Shown here in pieces: positions 34,306-42,664 of a DNA stretch of 57,696 nucleotides. This DNA is from Actinomadura darangshiensis. GTDB taxonomy: Bacteria > Actinomycetota > Actinomycetes > Streptosporangiales > Streptosporangiaceae. The notes beneath the pieces are model-generated. The model worked only from the letters and a program-made list of their open reading frames with translations, was not told the DNA's origin and did not search any database. Position 1 is the first letter of the stretch. Each line of letters starts with the position of its first letter. The stretch spans positions 1-57,696 of the forward strand of contig NZ_SMKY01000022.1 of NCBI RefSeq assembly GCF_004349235.1, read 5' to 3'. A program made the translations under genes and the position numbers.

Positions 34306-34380
34306 CCCGCCCGTCGCTCCCATGTCGGACGCCCCGGATCTCGCACGTGCCCCGGGGCGCCCGATCGGGCGGCCGCTCGT

Positions 34381-34399
34381 GCGTCCATCGGAGCCTTAT
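34381..34399 (+). promoter_or_regulatory. Cluster promoter motif, copy 1 (type III PKS operon)
   Basis: GCGTCCATCGGAGCCTTAT, 34 bases before the type III PKS start, with TCGT directly upstream. It matches copy 2 (GCGTCAATCGGAGGCTTAC at 46114-46132, minus) at 16 of 19 positions, and the match extends further upstream (TCGT). Confidence 0.6.
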
Positions 34400-34432
34400 C
34401 CGCCGCGCGGCGCCGCGGCCACCCTGGTCGGC

Positions 34433-35473
34433 ATGTCCACTGCACGGATCAGCGGCGTCGCGTTCGCGTCGCCTCCACAGGTCAAGATGGAGGAGTTCGC
34501 CGCACTCTTCGCCGGGGACCCCGGCGGGGAGCACGTCGCCGAGGTCGTCCGCAACTCCGCCATCGACTCCAAGGGAATGGCGGTCAACCCGTTCGCCGAC
34601 GACCCGCGCGGCTGGGGCACCGGCCGGCGGATGGACGTGAGCCTGGCCGAGGCGCGGGCCCTCGGTCGCGAGGTGATCGGGCGGGCGCTCGACCGCGAGG
34701 GCCTGCGGCCGGACGAGGTCGGGCTGCTGGTCACCTCCACCACCACCACGCACTCCGCACCGGGACTGGACGCGCTCGTCCACGAGACGGGCATGGCGCC
34801 CGGCACCGAGTTCCTGTCGATCGGCCCGATGGGCTGCTACGGCGCCCTCCCCGCGCTGGCCGCCTGCCGCAACTGGGTCGAGGTGCACGGCCGCCCGGCG
34901 GTGCTGCTCTGCGTGGACCTGTTCTCCCCGCACCTTCAGCCGCCGCCCTACGACAAGGAGGCGGCCGTGGTGCTCACGCTGTTCGGCGACGGCGCCACCG
35001 CCGTCGTCATGCGGCCCGCCGAGGACGGCCGCCCCGGCCTGGACGTGGTCGACACGCGGATGCTCTACGCGCCCGAGTTCGCCGACGACCTGCAGGTCCA
35101 CATCGGCGACCGGGGGATCCGCATCCGCCTCGCGCCCACGATGCCCGACGTGACCGCGTCGAGCGTGGCGATCCCGACCGACGAACTGCTCGCCCGCAAC
35201 GGCCTCGGCCGCGACGACGTCCGCTGGTGGGCGCTGCACCCGGGCGGGCGCCGCATCATCGACCGGGTCTCGGCGGAACTCGACCTGCCCGAGGACTCGG
35301 TCGCGGTGGCGCGCACGGTGATGCGCGAGTACGGCAACACCGCCGCGCCGGCCGTCCTCGACGTCCTCGGGCGCCTTCAGGCTTCCCGGCCGCTCGCCTC
35401 CGGCGAGCACGGCGTCGCCATGGCCTTCGGGCCCGGCGCGACCATCTGGACCGTCCTCCTGCGCGGCGCCTGA
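34433..35473 (+). CDS. Type III polyketide synthase (chalcone/stilbene synthase family)
   Basis: 346 aa. The catalytic triad is in place: Cys135 (SIGPMGCYGALPAL), His269 (WWALHPGGRRIID) and Asn302 (REYGNTAAPAVL), with the terminal AFGPGATIWTVLLRG loop. Such enzymes extend acyl-CoA starters with malonyl-CoA into pyrones or phenols. The sulfotransferase gene follows 31 bases later. In caprazamycin biosynthesis a type III PKS (Cpz8) makes a phenolic pyrone that a PAPS sulfotransferase (Cpz6) sulfates and an arylsulfotransferase (Cpz4) uses as donor; the same trio occurs here. The start MSTARIS is chosen to match family N-termini; a longer start at 34322 is possible. Confidence 0.88.
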   Translation: MSTARISGVAFASPPQVKMEEFAALFAGDPGGEHVAEVVRNSAIDSKGMAVNPFADDPRGWGTGRRMDVSLAEARALGREVIGRALDREGLRPDEVGLLVTSTTTTHSAPGLDALVHETGMAPGTEFLSIGPMGCYGALPALAACRNWVEVHGRPAVLLCVDLFSPHLQPPPYDKEAAVVLTLFGDGATAVVMRPAEDGRPGLDVVDTRMLYAPEFADDLQVHIGDRGIRIRLAPTMPDVTASSVAIPTDELLARNGLGRDDVRWWALHPGGRRIIDRVSAELDLPEDSVAVARTVMREYGNTAAPAVLDVLGRLQASRPLASGEHGVAMAFGPGATIWTVLLRGA

Positions 35474-35504
35474 ACCCACACCACCTCTTGCAAAGGAGAG
35501 CCCC

Positions 35505-36143
35505 ATGCTCGAAGTCATCGGCGCCGGATTCGGCCGCACCGGTACGAAGTCGCTGCAGGCGGCGATCGAACGCCTCGGATTCGGCCCCTGCCACCACATG
35601 CTCGGGATGTTCGAGAAGCCGGAGGAGATCCCGGCGTGGCGGCAGGCCGCGCAGGGCCGGCCCGTCGACTGGGACGAGATCTACAAGGGCTACCGGTCGA
35701 GCGTGGACTTCCCGGGGGCGGTGTTCTGGCGCGAGCTCGTCGCCCACTTCCCGGAGGCCAAGGTCGTCCTCACCGTCCGGGACCCGGAGCGGTGGTACAA
35801 GAGCGCGTACAACACCATCTACAGCGCCGCGGTGGACGACACCCCGACCCCCTCGCCCGTCATGGCCCAGATGCGGACGATGTCGCAAGAGGTGGTCTGG
35901 GACGGCCTGTTCGAGGGGCGCTTCGGCGACGCCGACCACGCGCGGAAGATCTTCGACGAGCACATCGCGGCCGTCCGCCGGGAGGTGCCGGCCGACCGGC
36001 TGCTGGTGTTCGAGGTCGCCCAGGGGTGGGAGCCGCTGTGCGCCTTCCTCGGCGTCCCGGTGCCGGACGAGCCGTTCCCCCGGCTCAACGACCAGGAGGA
36101 GTTCGGCGAGCTGCTGGCCGAGCACGGCCCGGCGTCGGTCTGA
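35505..36143 (+). CDS. PAPS-dependent sulfotransferase family protein
   Basis: 212 aa. The 5'-phosphosulfate-binding loop is at the N-terminus (GAGFGRTGTKSLQAAI) and the 3'-phosphate segment is VVLTVRDPERWYKSAYNT. Length and pattern fit the small Sulfotransfer_4-type family. AAGGAGAG precedes the ATG. It is sandwiched between the type III PKS and thioesterase/CysD/CysN genes in one operon. The most economical reading is that it sulfates the type III PKS product to make a sulfate carrier, but direct sulfation of the final product is possible. Confidence 0.87.
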   Translation: MLEVIGAGFGRTGTKSLQAAIERLGFGPCHHMLGMFEKPEEIPAWRQAAQGRPVDWDEIYKGYRSSVDFPGAVFWRELVAHFPEAKVVLTVRDPERWYKSAYNTIYSAAVDDTPTPSPVMAQMRTMSQEVVWDGLFEGRFGDADHARKIFDEHIAAVRREVPADRLLVFEVAQGWEPLCAFLGVPVPDEPFPRLNDQEEFGELLAEHGPASV

Positions 36144-36157
36144 CGGGCGGCCCCGCG

Positions 36158-36907
36158 ATGGCGAGCCCCGAGACCGGGGGAGGCTGGTTCCGGCGGTTCC
36201 ACGAGGCCGCCGAGGACGCGCCGAGCCTGCTCTGCTTCCACCACGCCGGCGGGTCGGCGGGCGCCTACCACGGGCTGTCGGCGGCGCTGCGCCCGGCGGC
36301 CGGGCTGATCGCCGTCCAGTACCCCGGCCGGCAGGACCGGCGCCACGAACCGGTGCTCGACGATCTGGACAAGCTGGCCGACCTGGCCGCCGCCCAGGTC
36401 GCCGGGCTGGTGGAGCGGTCGGGGCGGACGCCCGCCTTCTTCGGCCACAGCATGGGGGCGGTCGTCGCCTACGAAGTGGCCCGGCGGCTGGACGCCCCGC
36501 CCCCGATCCTGTTCGCGTCCGGGTGGCGGGCGCCGTCGTGCGAAGGGGAGCGGCGCACGCACCCGATGAGCGACCAGGAGCTGCTGGACGACGTCGCGAG
36601 GCTCGGTGGCACCGACGCGAGGCTGGTGCGGAGCCGGGCGTTCACCCGGATGATCCTGCCGGTGCTCCGCGGCGACTTCATGGCGATCGGCACCTACGCC
36701 TACCGCCCGGGGCCGCCGCTGACGTGCCCGATCGTGGTGCTCGCCGGCGACGACGACCCCATGACGCCGGTCGAGACCGTCCAGGACTGGCACCTGCACA
36801 CGACCGCCGGACGCGACGACGTCCACGTCCTCCCCGGCGGCCACTTCTTCCTCGACGACCACCGCGAGCGGATCGCCGAGATCCTGCTCGGCCGGCTGGC
36901 GCCCTGA
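36158..36907 (+). CDS. Type II thioesterase (alpha/beta hydrolase)
   Basis: 249 aa. FHHAGGSAGAY (oxyanion region), the nucleophile Ser in FFGHSMGAVVAYEVA, the Asp region VVLAGDDDPMTP and the His in LPGGHFFLDDH give a complete triad. TEs of this type clear misloaded or stalled chains from carrier proteins, and in some clusters release the product. It is located between sulfotransferase and CysD genes, 14 bases after the former. Confidence 0.9.
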   Translation: MASPETGGGWFRRFHEAAEDAPSLLCFHHAGGSAGAYHGLSAALRPAAGLIAVQYPGRQDRRHEPVLDDLDKLADLAAAQVAGLVERSGRTPAFFGHSMGAVVAYEVARRLDAPPPILFASGWRAPSCEGERRTHPMSDQELLDDVARLGGTDARLVRSRAFTRMILPVLRGDFMAIGTYAYRPGPPLTCPIVVLAGDDDPMTPVETVQDWHLHTTAGRDDVHVLPGGHFFLDDHRERIAEILLGRLAP

Positions 36908-36942
36908 AGCCGGTCCCACTCATCACGGAAGGCCCGACGAAC

Positions 36943-37845
36943 ATGCTGACGTTGTCCCAGCTCGATGTGCTGGAAGCCGAGGCGATCCACATCATCCGGG
37001 AGGTGGCGGCCGAGTTCGAACGGCCGGTGCTGCTGTTCTCCGGAGGCAAGGACAGCATCGTGATGCTGCGCCTGGCCGAGCGCGCGTTCCGGCCGGCGCC
37101 GATCCCGTTCCCCGTGATGCACGTCGACACCGGGCACAACTTCCCGGAGGTCATCGAGTGCCGCGACCGCCTGGTCGCCGAACTCGGCGTGCGCCTGGTG
37201 GTGGCCTCGGTGCAGGACTCGATCGACGCGGGCCGGGTGGTGGAGGAGACCGGGCGGCGGGCCTCGCGGAACCGGCTGCAGACGACCACCCTGCTGGACG
37301 CGATCGAGGAGCACGGCTTCGACGCCGCGTTCGGGGGCGCCCGCCGGGACGAGGAGAAGGCGCGGGCCAAGGAGCGGATGGTCTCGTTCCGGGACGAGTT
37401 CGGGCAGTGGGACCCGAAGAACCAGCGGCCGGAGCTGTGGAACCTGTTCAACACCCGGATCCGGCGCGGCGAGCACGTCCGGGTCTTCCCGCTGTCGAAC
37501 TGGACCGAGCTGGACGTGTGGGACTACGTCCGGCGCGCCGAGCTTGAGCTGCCGAGCATCTACTACGCGCACACCCGGCGGGTGTTCGAGCGGGACGGGA
37601 TGCTGCTCGCCGACATCTCGCACGCGCGCCGGGGCGAGGACGAGCCGGCGTACGAGGCCACCGTCCGGTACCGCACGGTCGGCGACGCGTCCTGCACGGG
37701 GGCGGTGGAGTCGGCCGCGGCCACCCCGGACGCGGTGATCGAGGAGATCGCGGCGACGCGGATCACCGAGCGCGGCCAGACCCGCGCCGACGACCGCACC
37801 AGCGAGGCCGCGATGGAGGACCGCAAGAAAGAGGGCTACTTCTGA
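36943..37845 (+). CDS. cysD: Sulfate adenylyltransferase subunit 2 (CysD)
   Basis: 300 aa. The PP-loop SGGKDSIVML near residue 30 and the family segments FPVMHVDTGHNFPE, GGARRDEEKARAKER and FPLSNWTELDVWDYV identify the small ATP-sulfurylase subunit. The C-terminus ends DRKKEGYF, a common CysD ending. With CysN it makes adenosine 5'-phosphosulfate. Its presence in the cluster supplies activated sulfate for the sulfotransferase next door. The stop overlaps the CysN start by one base (TGATG). The ATG follows GGAAGG. Confidence 0.95.
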   Translation: MLTLSQLDVLEAEAIHIIREVAAEFERPVLLFSGGKDSIVMLRLAERAFRPAPIPFPVMHVDTGHNFPEVIECRDRLVAELGVRLVVASVQDSIDAGRVVEETGRRASRNRLQTTTLLDAIEEHGFDAAFGGARRDEEKARAKERMVSFRDEFGQWDPKNQRPELWNLFNTRIRRGEHVRVFPLSNWTELDVWDYVRRAELELPSIYYAHTRRVFERDGMLLADISHARRGEDEPAYEATVRYRTVGDASCTGAVESAAATPDAVIEEIAATRITERGQTRADDRTSEAAMEDRKKEGYF

Positions 37846-39080
37846 TGGACATGCTGCGGTTCGCCACCGCCGGGTCGGTGGACGACGGCAAGTCGACGCT
37901 GATCGGCCGGCTGCTGTTCGACTCCAAGTCGATCTTCGAGGACCAGCTCGCGGCCGTGGAGCGCACCAGCGCGGCCCGCGGTGAGGAGTTCACCAACCTG
38001 GCGCTGCTGACCGACGGCCTGCGGGCCGAGCGGGAGCAGGGCATCACCATCGACGTCGCGTACCGGTACTTCGCCACGCCGCGCCGCAAGTTCATCATCG
38101 CCGACACCCCGGGGCACATCCAGTACACCCGCAACATGGTGACCGGCGCGTCCACCGCCGACCTGGCGATCATCCTGGTGGACGCCCGCAAGGGCATCCT
38201 GGAGCAGTCGCGGCGGCACGCGTTCCTGGCGACGCTGCTGCGCGTCCCGCACCTGGTCGTGGCGATCAACAAGATGGACCTGGTCGACTACGACGAGGCC
38301 GTCTACGAGCGGATCGTCGCCGAGTTCACGGAGTTCGCCGCCGGGCTGGACGCCGCCGACCTGACGTTCATCCCGATCTCGGCGCTGCACGGCGACAACG
38401 TCATCGAGCGGTCGCCGAACATGCCGTGGTACGAGGGGCCGTCGCTGCTGCACTTGCTGGAGCACGTCCACATCGCGTCCGACCGCAACCTGGTCGACGT
38501 GCGGTTCCCGGTCCAGTACGTCATCCGGGACGAGGGGCGCGGCTACGCGGGGCAGATCGCGGGCGGCGTGCTCAGGCCGGGCGACGAGGTGGTGCACCTG
38601 CCGTCCGGGTCGGCCACCACCGTCGAGCGCATCGACGGCCCGGCCGGGCCCGTCGAGGAGGCGTTCGCGCCGATGTCGGTGGCGCTGCGCCTCGCGGGCG
38701 ACATCGACATCTCGCGCGGCGACCTGATCGCCCGGCCGGGCGACCGGCCGCGAGCCGTCCAGGACGTCGACGCGACGGTCTGCTGGATGGCGCCGGGACG
38801 GACGCTGACGGCCGGCTCGAAGCTGCTGGTCAAGCACACCACCCGCACCGCCTCCGCCGAGGTGGCGGACCTGGCGTACCGGCTGGACGTCAACACCCTG
38901 CGCCGCGACGAGACGGCCACCGAACTGGGGCTCAACGAGATCGGCCGGGTGTCGCTGCGCGCCGACCGGCCCCTCTTCGTCGACGACTACGCCCGCAACC
39001 GCCGCACCGGCGGGTTCATCCTCGTCGACGCGGAGACCGCCGAGACCGTCGCCGCCGGAATGATCTCGCCCAACGGCTGA
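37845..39080 (+). CDS. cysN: Sulfate adenylyltransferase subunit 1 (CysN), GTPase
   Basis: 411 aa. GTPase motifs: G1 GSVDDGKST, G3 DTPGHIQYTRN and G4 INKMD, followed by two beta-barrel domains. It energises the CysD reaction through GTP hydrolysis. The protein ends after the barrels; there is no fused APS kinase (CysC), which some CysNC proteins carry. No separate cysC is seen in this window, so PAPS formation depends on a gene elsewhere. The rest of the operon (type III PKS, sulfotransferase, TE) shows that this pair is dedicated to specialised metabolism. Confidence 0.95.
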   Translation: MDMLRFATAGSVDDGKSTLIGRLLFDSKSIFEDQLAAVERTSAARGEEFTNLALLTDGLRAEREQGITIDVAYRYFATPRRKFIIADTPGHIQYTRNMVTGASTADLAIILVDARKGILEQSRRHAFLATLLRVPHLVVAINKMDLVDYDEAVYERIVAEFTEFAAGLDAADLTFIPISALHGDNVIERSPNMPWYEGPSLLHLLEHVHIASDRNLVDVRFPVQYVIRDEGRGYAGQIAGGVLRPGDEVVHLPSGSATTVERIDGPAGPVEEAFAPMSVALRLAGDIDISRGDLIARPGDRPRAVQDVDATVCWMAPGRTLTAGSKLLVKHTTRTASAEVADLAYRLDVNTLRRDETATELGLNEIGRVSLRADRPLFVDDYARNRRTGGFILVDAETAETVAAGMISPNG

Positions 39081-39141
39081 GCGGGCGGCTCGCGACGCCT
39101 GGGCGCGCACGCCCGGTGCGGCCATTCGTGCGCCCACCAGA

Positions 39142-39160
39142 GCGACCGCCCGGGGATTAC
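39142..39160 (+). promoter_or_regulatory. Cluster promoter motif, copy 3 (aminocyclitol operon)
   Basis: GCGACCGCCCGGGGATTAC agrees with copy 4 (GCGTCCATCGGGGGATTAC at 47733) at 15 of 19 positions, including the identical GGGGATTAC end. A partial second copy, TTCGTGCGCCCACCAGAG, lies just upstream. It is 58 bases before the aminotransferase start. Confidence 0.45.
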
Positions 39161-39218
39161 TCCGCGCGCCGGGCCGATTCATCATTGCAGTTGTCTCCCG
39201 GAAGTCAGGTGATATCCC

Positions 39219-40499
39219 ATGAATGAAGCGGTACGGAATCGCACAAAAGACCTCGCGGCTTACGGTGGCGCCCGGACGCGCACCACTCCCTGGCCTGCCT
39301 GGCCGAAGCTGGACGAGGAGACCGAGCGCATCGCGCTCAGCGCGCTGCGCAGCGGACGCTGGGCCATCAGCGAAATGCACAATGGCGAAGAGCTTTACGA
39401 GCGGCGCTTCGCGCAGGCGTTCGCGAAATACCACGGCGTGGACCATTGCATCCCGACCACCAGCGGCACGAGCGCGCTGACGATCGCCTTCGAGGGGCTC
39501 GGCCTGAGCCGCGGCTCGGAGGTGCTGGTGCCCGGCCTCACCTGGGTGGCCTGCGCCTCGGCGGTGGCGGGCGCCGGGCTCGTCCCGGTCCTGGTCGACG
39601 TCGACCCGGACTCGCTGTGCATGTCCCCGGCGGCGGCCGCCGCGGCGGTGACGCCGAAGACCGAGGCGATCCTGCTGGTGCACTACGCGTGCAGCACCGC
39701 CGACCTGGACGCGTTCACCGAGCTGTCGCGCCGGCACGGCCTGGCCCTGATCGAGGACTGCGCGCAGGCGCACGGCGCCGAGTACCGGGGCCGCCCGGTC
39801 GGGACGATCGGCGCGGTCGGGACCTTCAGCATGCAGGAGTCGAAGGTGCTGACCTGCGGCGAGGGCGGCGCGTCCATCACGGGCGACCCGGTGCTCGCCG
39901 GGCTCATGGAGCAGTACCGCGCCGACGGCCGGGTCTACACCGAGAACCCGGCGCTGGGCGACCCCAACCTGCGGGACCTCGGCGACGTGCAGGGCCGGAA
40001 CCTGTGCCTGTCGGAGATCCAGGCCGCGGTGCTGCTGGGCCGCCTGCGGCACCTGGACGCCGAGAACGAGCAGCGCCGCCAGACCGCCGCGCTCCTCGAC
40101 GACCTCCTCACCGAGATCGACTCGTTCTCGCCCGTCCCGCTGCAGGAGGGGAACACGCGGCGCACGTACTACCGCTACTGCATCCGTGTCGACGACGGGG
40201 TCTCCCCGGAGGAGGTCGCGGCGATGCAGGACGAGCTCAGCCACGAGCTCGGCGTCACCTGCGAGCCGCTGCACGACCCGCTGAACGACTGCACGCTGTA
40301 CAACCCGCTCGGGTCGCCGCAGAAGTACGACGCCGAGATGCTGAAGCGGCTGGACCCGCGGCAGTTCGAGCTGCCCGCCTCGCTCGCGGCCCGGAACCAG
40401 TTCATCACGCTGCCGCATTTCCTCCTCCTCGGCGACTACACGGACTTCTGCGACATCCGCGACTCGCTCCAGAAGATCGCCGCTGCCCACGGGCTCTGA
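39219..40499 (+). CDS. DegT-family aminotransferase, scyllo-inosose/2-deoxy-scyllo-inosose type
   Basis: 426 aa. PLP Lys209 is in FSMQESKVLTCGEGGASI, Asp180 in LIEDCAQAHGAEY, and the N-terminus has TRTTPWPAWP. This pattern and length fit the StsC/BtrS/AHBA-synthase-like branch that transaminates keto-cyclitols with glutamine. It heads an operon followed by an inositol dehydrogenase-like gene, so scyllo-inosose to scyllo-inosamine is the best guess. A related keto-sugar substrate cannot be excluded. The 138-base upstream region holds a copy of the cluster motif. Confidence 0.88.
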   Translation: MNEAVRNRTKDLAAYGGARTRTTPWPAWPKLDEETERIALSALRSGRWAISEMHNGEELYERRFAQAFAKYHGVDHCIPTTSGTSALTIAFEGLGLSRGSEVLVPGLTWVACASAVAGAGLVPVLVDVDPDSLCMSPAAAAAAVTPKTEAILLVHYACSTADLDAFTELSRRHGLALIEDCAQAHGAEYRGRPVGTIGAVGTFSMQESKVLTCGEGGASITGDPVLAGLMEQYRADGRVYTENPALGDPNLRDLGDVQGRNLCLSEIQAAVLLGRLRHLDAENEQRRQTAALLDDLLTEIDSFSPVPLQEGNTRRTYYRYCIRVDDGVSPEEVAAMQDELSHELGVTCEPLHDPLNDCTLYNPLGSPQKYDAEMLKRLDPRQFELPASLAARNQFITLPHFLLLGDYTDFCDIRDSLQKIAAAHGL

Positions 40500-40541
40500 C
40501 CCGAACCCGCGGAAGAACTCACGAAAGGTGAAGGCCAGGCC

Positions 40542-41603
40542 ATGCAAAGGCGCCTGACGGTCGACGTCGTCGGTTGCGGGGAGATCGCGCAGATCATGCA
40601 TCTGCCGCATCTCCTCGAACTCTCGGACGTGTGCGGCATCCGCGCGATCTGCGAGCGGGACCCGGAAGTGCTGAAAGGGGTGGCGGAGCGCTTCGGCGTC
40701 AATTCCACCTTCACCGACTACCGCGAAATGCTGGCGACCGCCCCGGCGGACGTCCTGGTCGTCCTCACGTCGGGCGACCACGCGGCCATCATCCGCGACG
40801 CGCTGGACGCGGGAATGCACGTCTTCGTCGAGAAGCCGCTGTGCTACTCGGCCGAGGACGCCCGCGACATCGCACGCCGGGCGGAGGAGGCCGGCCGGAC
40901 CGTCATGGTCGGCTACAGCCGCCTGTTCGACTCGGCGTTCGAGGACCTGAAGGCGGCGCTGGACCGCGAGTCCGGCCCGGTGTACCTGCGCGCCGAGGCC
41001 GCGCTGCCCATGGACTACTACTACCGGGCGCACCACGACGTCGTCCGGCCGCTGGACTTCACGCCCCCGGACCGGGCGCCGGAGTGGGGCGGGTCCTGGG
41101 ACCACCTCTTCGAGGAGGTCCTGAACAACCTGGTCATCCACGAGATCTACTGCCTGCGCGTCCTCACCGGCATCGCCAGGCCCGAGATCCTCACCGCCTC
41201 CGACATCCTGGACCGCCGCGGCATCGAGGCCACCTGGCGCGGCGGCGACCGGCACGTCAGCATGGGCGTGATGACGCTCGACACCGTCGCGGGAGGCTAC
41301 GTCGAGGAGTTCCGGGCGGTGACGGGCACGCAGACCCACGTCCTGGAGTACCCCTCGATCTACCTGAAGAGCTGGCCCGCCAAGCTGACGCGGTCCCGGC
41401 TCGAAGGCGGCTCGCTGGTGAGCTCGGAGACCCTCGGCTCGTTCGTCGACCCGTTCAAGGCCGAGCTCGACCACTTCTTCGACGTCCTGACCAAGGGCGT
41501 CCCCTGCGTCAGCGGTGCGGCGGACGCCGTCGACGACGTGGAGACGCTCAACCGGCTGTTCGCCGCGGCGAAGGCGGCCGGGGAGCGCACCGGCCACCCA
41601 TGA
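40542..41603 (+). CDS. Gfo/Idh/MocA-family oxidoreductase, inositol-dehydrogenase-like
   Basis: 353 aa. N-terminal Rossmann fold (VDVVGCGEIAQIMHLP) and the family signature Lys in VFVEKPLCYS. The second domain has a His pair in NNLVIHEIYCLR. These enzymes oxidise inositols and sugars with NAD(P). Between the inosose-type aminotransferase and inositol supply genes elsewhere in the cluster, oxidation of myo-inositol to 2-keto-myo-inositol is likely. The ATG has GAAAGG upstream, and the stop overlaps the next start. Confidence 0.88.
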   Translation: MQRRLTVDVVGCGEIAQIMHLPHLLELSDVCGIRAICERDPEVLKGVAERFGVNSTFTDYREMLATAPADVLVVLTSGDHAAIIRDALDAGMHVFVEKPLCYSAEDARDIARRAEEAGRTVMVGYSRLFDSAFEDLKAALDRESGPVYLRAEAALPMDYYYRAHHDVVRPLDFTPPDRAPEWGGSWDHLFEEVLNNLVIHEIYCLRVLTGIARPEILTASDILDRRGIEATWRGGDRHVSMGVMTLDTVAGGYVEEFRAVTGTQTHVLEYPSIYLKSWPAKLTRSRLEGGSLVSSETLGSFVDPFKAELDHFFDVLTKGVPCVSGAADAVDDVETLNRLFAAAKAAGERTGHP

Positions 41604-42664
41604 TCGACATCAGCGCGGCCATCATGCACCACCCGCGGCGCGCGGAGCGGATCCCCGCCCTGGTGCGGGCGTGCGCTCCGCTCGCCCCGGCGGTCGTCGC
41701 CGACCCCGAGCCGGACGGCCGGCCGAGCCCGCTGCGCACGGCCAAGCGGGCGTGGGCGGCGATCGCGCCCGGCGCGACGCACCACATGGTGCTGCAGGAC
41801 GACGTCCGGCTGGTGCCCGGTTTCGCGGAGCAGCTGCACCGCGCGGTCAGCGGGCGCCCGGACCACGGCGTCTCGCTGTTCTGCCTCTGGCACACCCCGC
41901 ACAACTCGTACCTGGTGCGGCGGGCGGCGGTCGCGGGCGCGGCCTACGCCCCGCTGTCGCCCTACGAGTGGACGCCGACGCAGGCGTTCGTCCTGCCGGT
42001 GGAGCAGGCGCGCGCGCTGGCCGACCACCTCGCCGGCATCCCCGACGAGGTCCAGGACGACGACGAGATGATCGTGATCTTCTGCCGGGAGCAGGGGATC
42101 CCGGTCGTGACGACGGTTCCGCACCTGCTGGACAGCGGCCACGAGCGGTCGCTCGTCGAAGGCCACAGCGACGGGCTCCGCGCCACGGTCTACACGCCCG
42201 GCACGCCGTGGCCCGCCGACGGCGCGGCGGGCCCGGACCTGCCGCCGGGCGCCTGCGCCGTGGAGCTGTTCGACTCGGTCTGCTCGATCCGCATGATCTA
42301 CGGCGATCCCGTCGAGCACCAGTTCCCGTGGTACTGGTACGACGCGTGCCCGCTGATGGGGTTCGACCCGGAGGCGGTGCTCGACGCGGGCGCGGCCCAC
42401 CTGTCCGGGCTCCCCGCCGGACTGGCCCGCACGATGTCGGAAGTGTGGGCGGCCGCCTACCTGCTCGGCGCGGACGTCGCGCGGCTCGTCCCGGGGCTGC
42501 CCGGCTCCGGCACGCTGACGCGGGTGGCGCTGGAATCGTGGATCGACCAAGGACTCTCCACACGGGACCGCGAGGCCGCGGGTCCGCTGCGGGACGACTG
42601 CGTACGGCTGGCGATGGCGGCCGTGCGGCAGGCCCTGAGCGATCGGAGGCTCGCCCATGCCTGA
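41600..42664 (+). CDS. Glycosyltransferase-like protein (GT-A-style)
   Basis: 354 aa. It opens ISAAIMHHPRRAERIPALVRA, and a QDD motif (HHMVLQDDVRLVPGF, about residue 57-71) stands where GT-A enzymes have their metal-binding DxD. A later region has DDDEMIVIFCREQGIPVVTTVPHLLDSG, which resembles the acceptor/C-terminal part of GT25/GT2-like enzymes. The C-terminal third (about residues 240-354) matches nothing I know. The likely role is adding a sugar to the aminocyclitol; donor unknown. ATGA overlap with the dehydrogenase gene. Confidence 0.6.
   Translation: MIDISAAIMHHPRRAERIPALVRACAPLAPAVVADPEPDGRPSPLRTAKRAWAAIAPGATHHMVLQDDVRLVPGFAEQLHRAVSGRPDHGVSLFCLWHTPHNSYLVRRAAVAGAAYAPLSPYEWTPTQAFVLPVEQARALADHLAGIPDEVQDDDEMIVIFCREQGIPVVTTVPHLLDSGHERSLVEGHSDGLRATVYTPGTPWPADGAAGPDLPPGACAVELFDSVCSIRMIYGDPVEHQFPWYWYDACPLMGFDPEAVLDAGAAHLSGLPAGLARTMSEVWAAAYLLGADVARLVPGLPGSGTLTRVALESWIDQGLSTRDREAAGPLRDDCVRLAMAAVRQALSDRRLAHA

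Noticed and set aside
34433..35473. FabH/KAS III assignment for this ketosynthase
   Set aside because: The Cys-His-Asn arrangement with EYGNTAAPAVL and the terminal FGPGATIWTVLLRG loop fits type III PKS better than FabH.
37836..41597. Leftward 1253-codon open frame over cysN, aminotransferase and dehydrogenase genes
   Set aside because: Low-complexity His/Arg/Val composition, and it spans the antisense of three well-supported genes.
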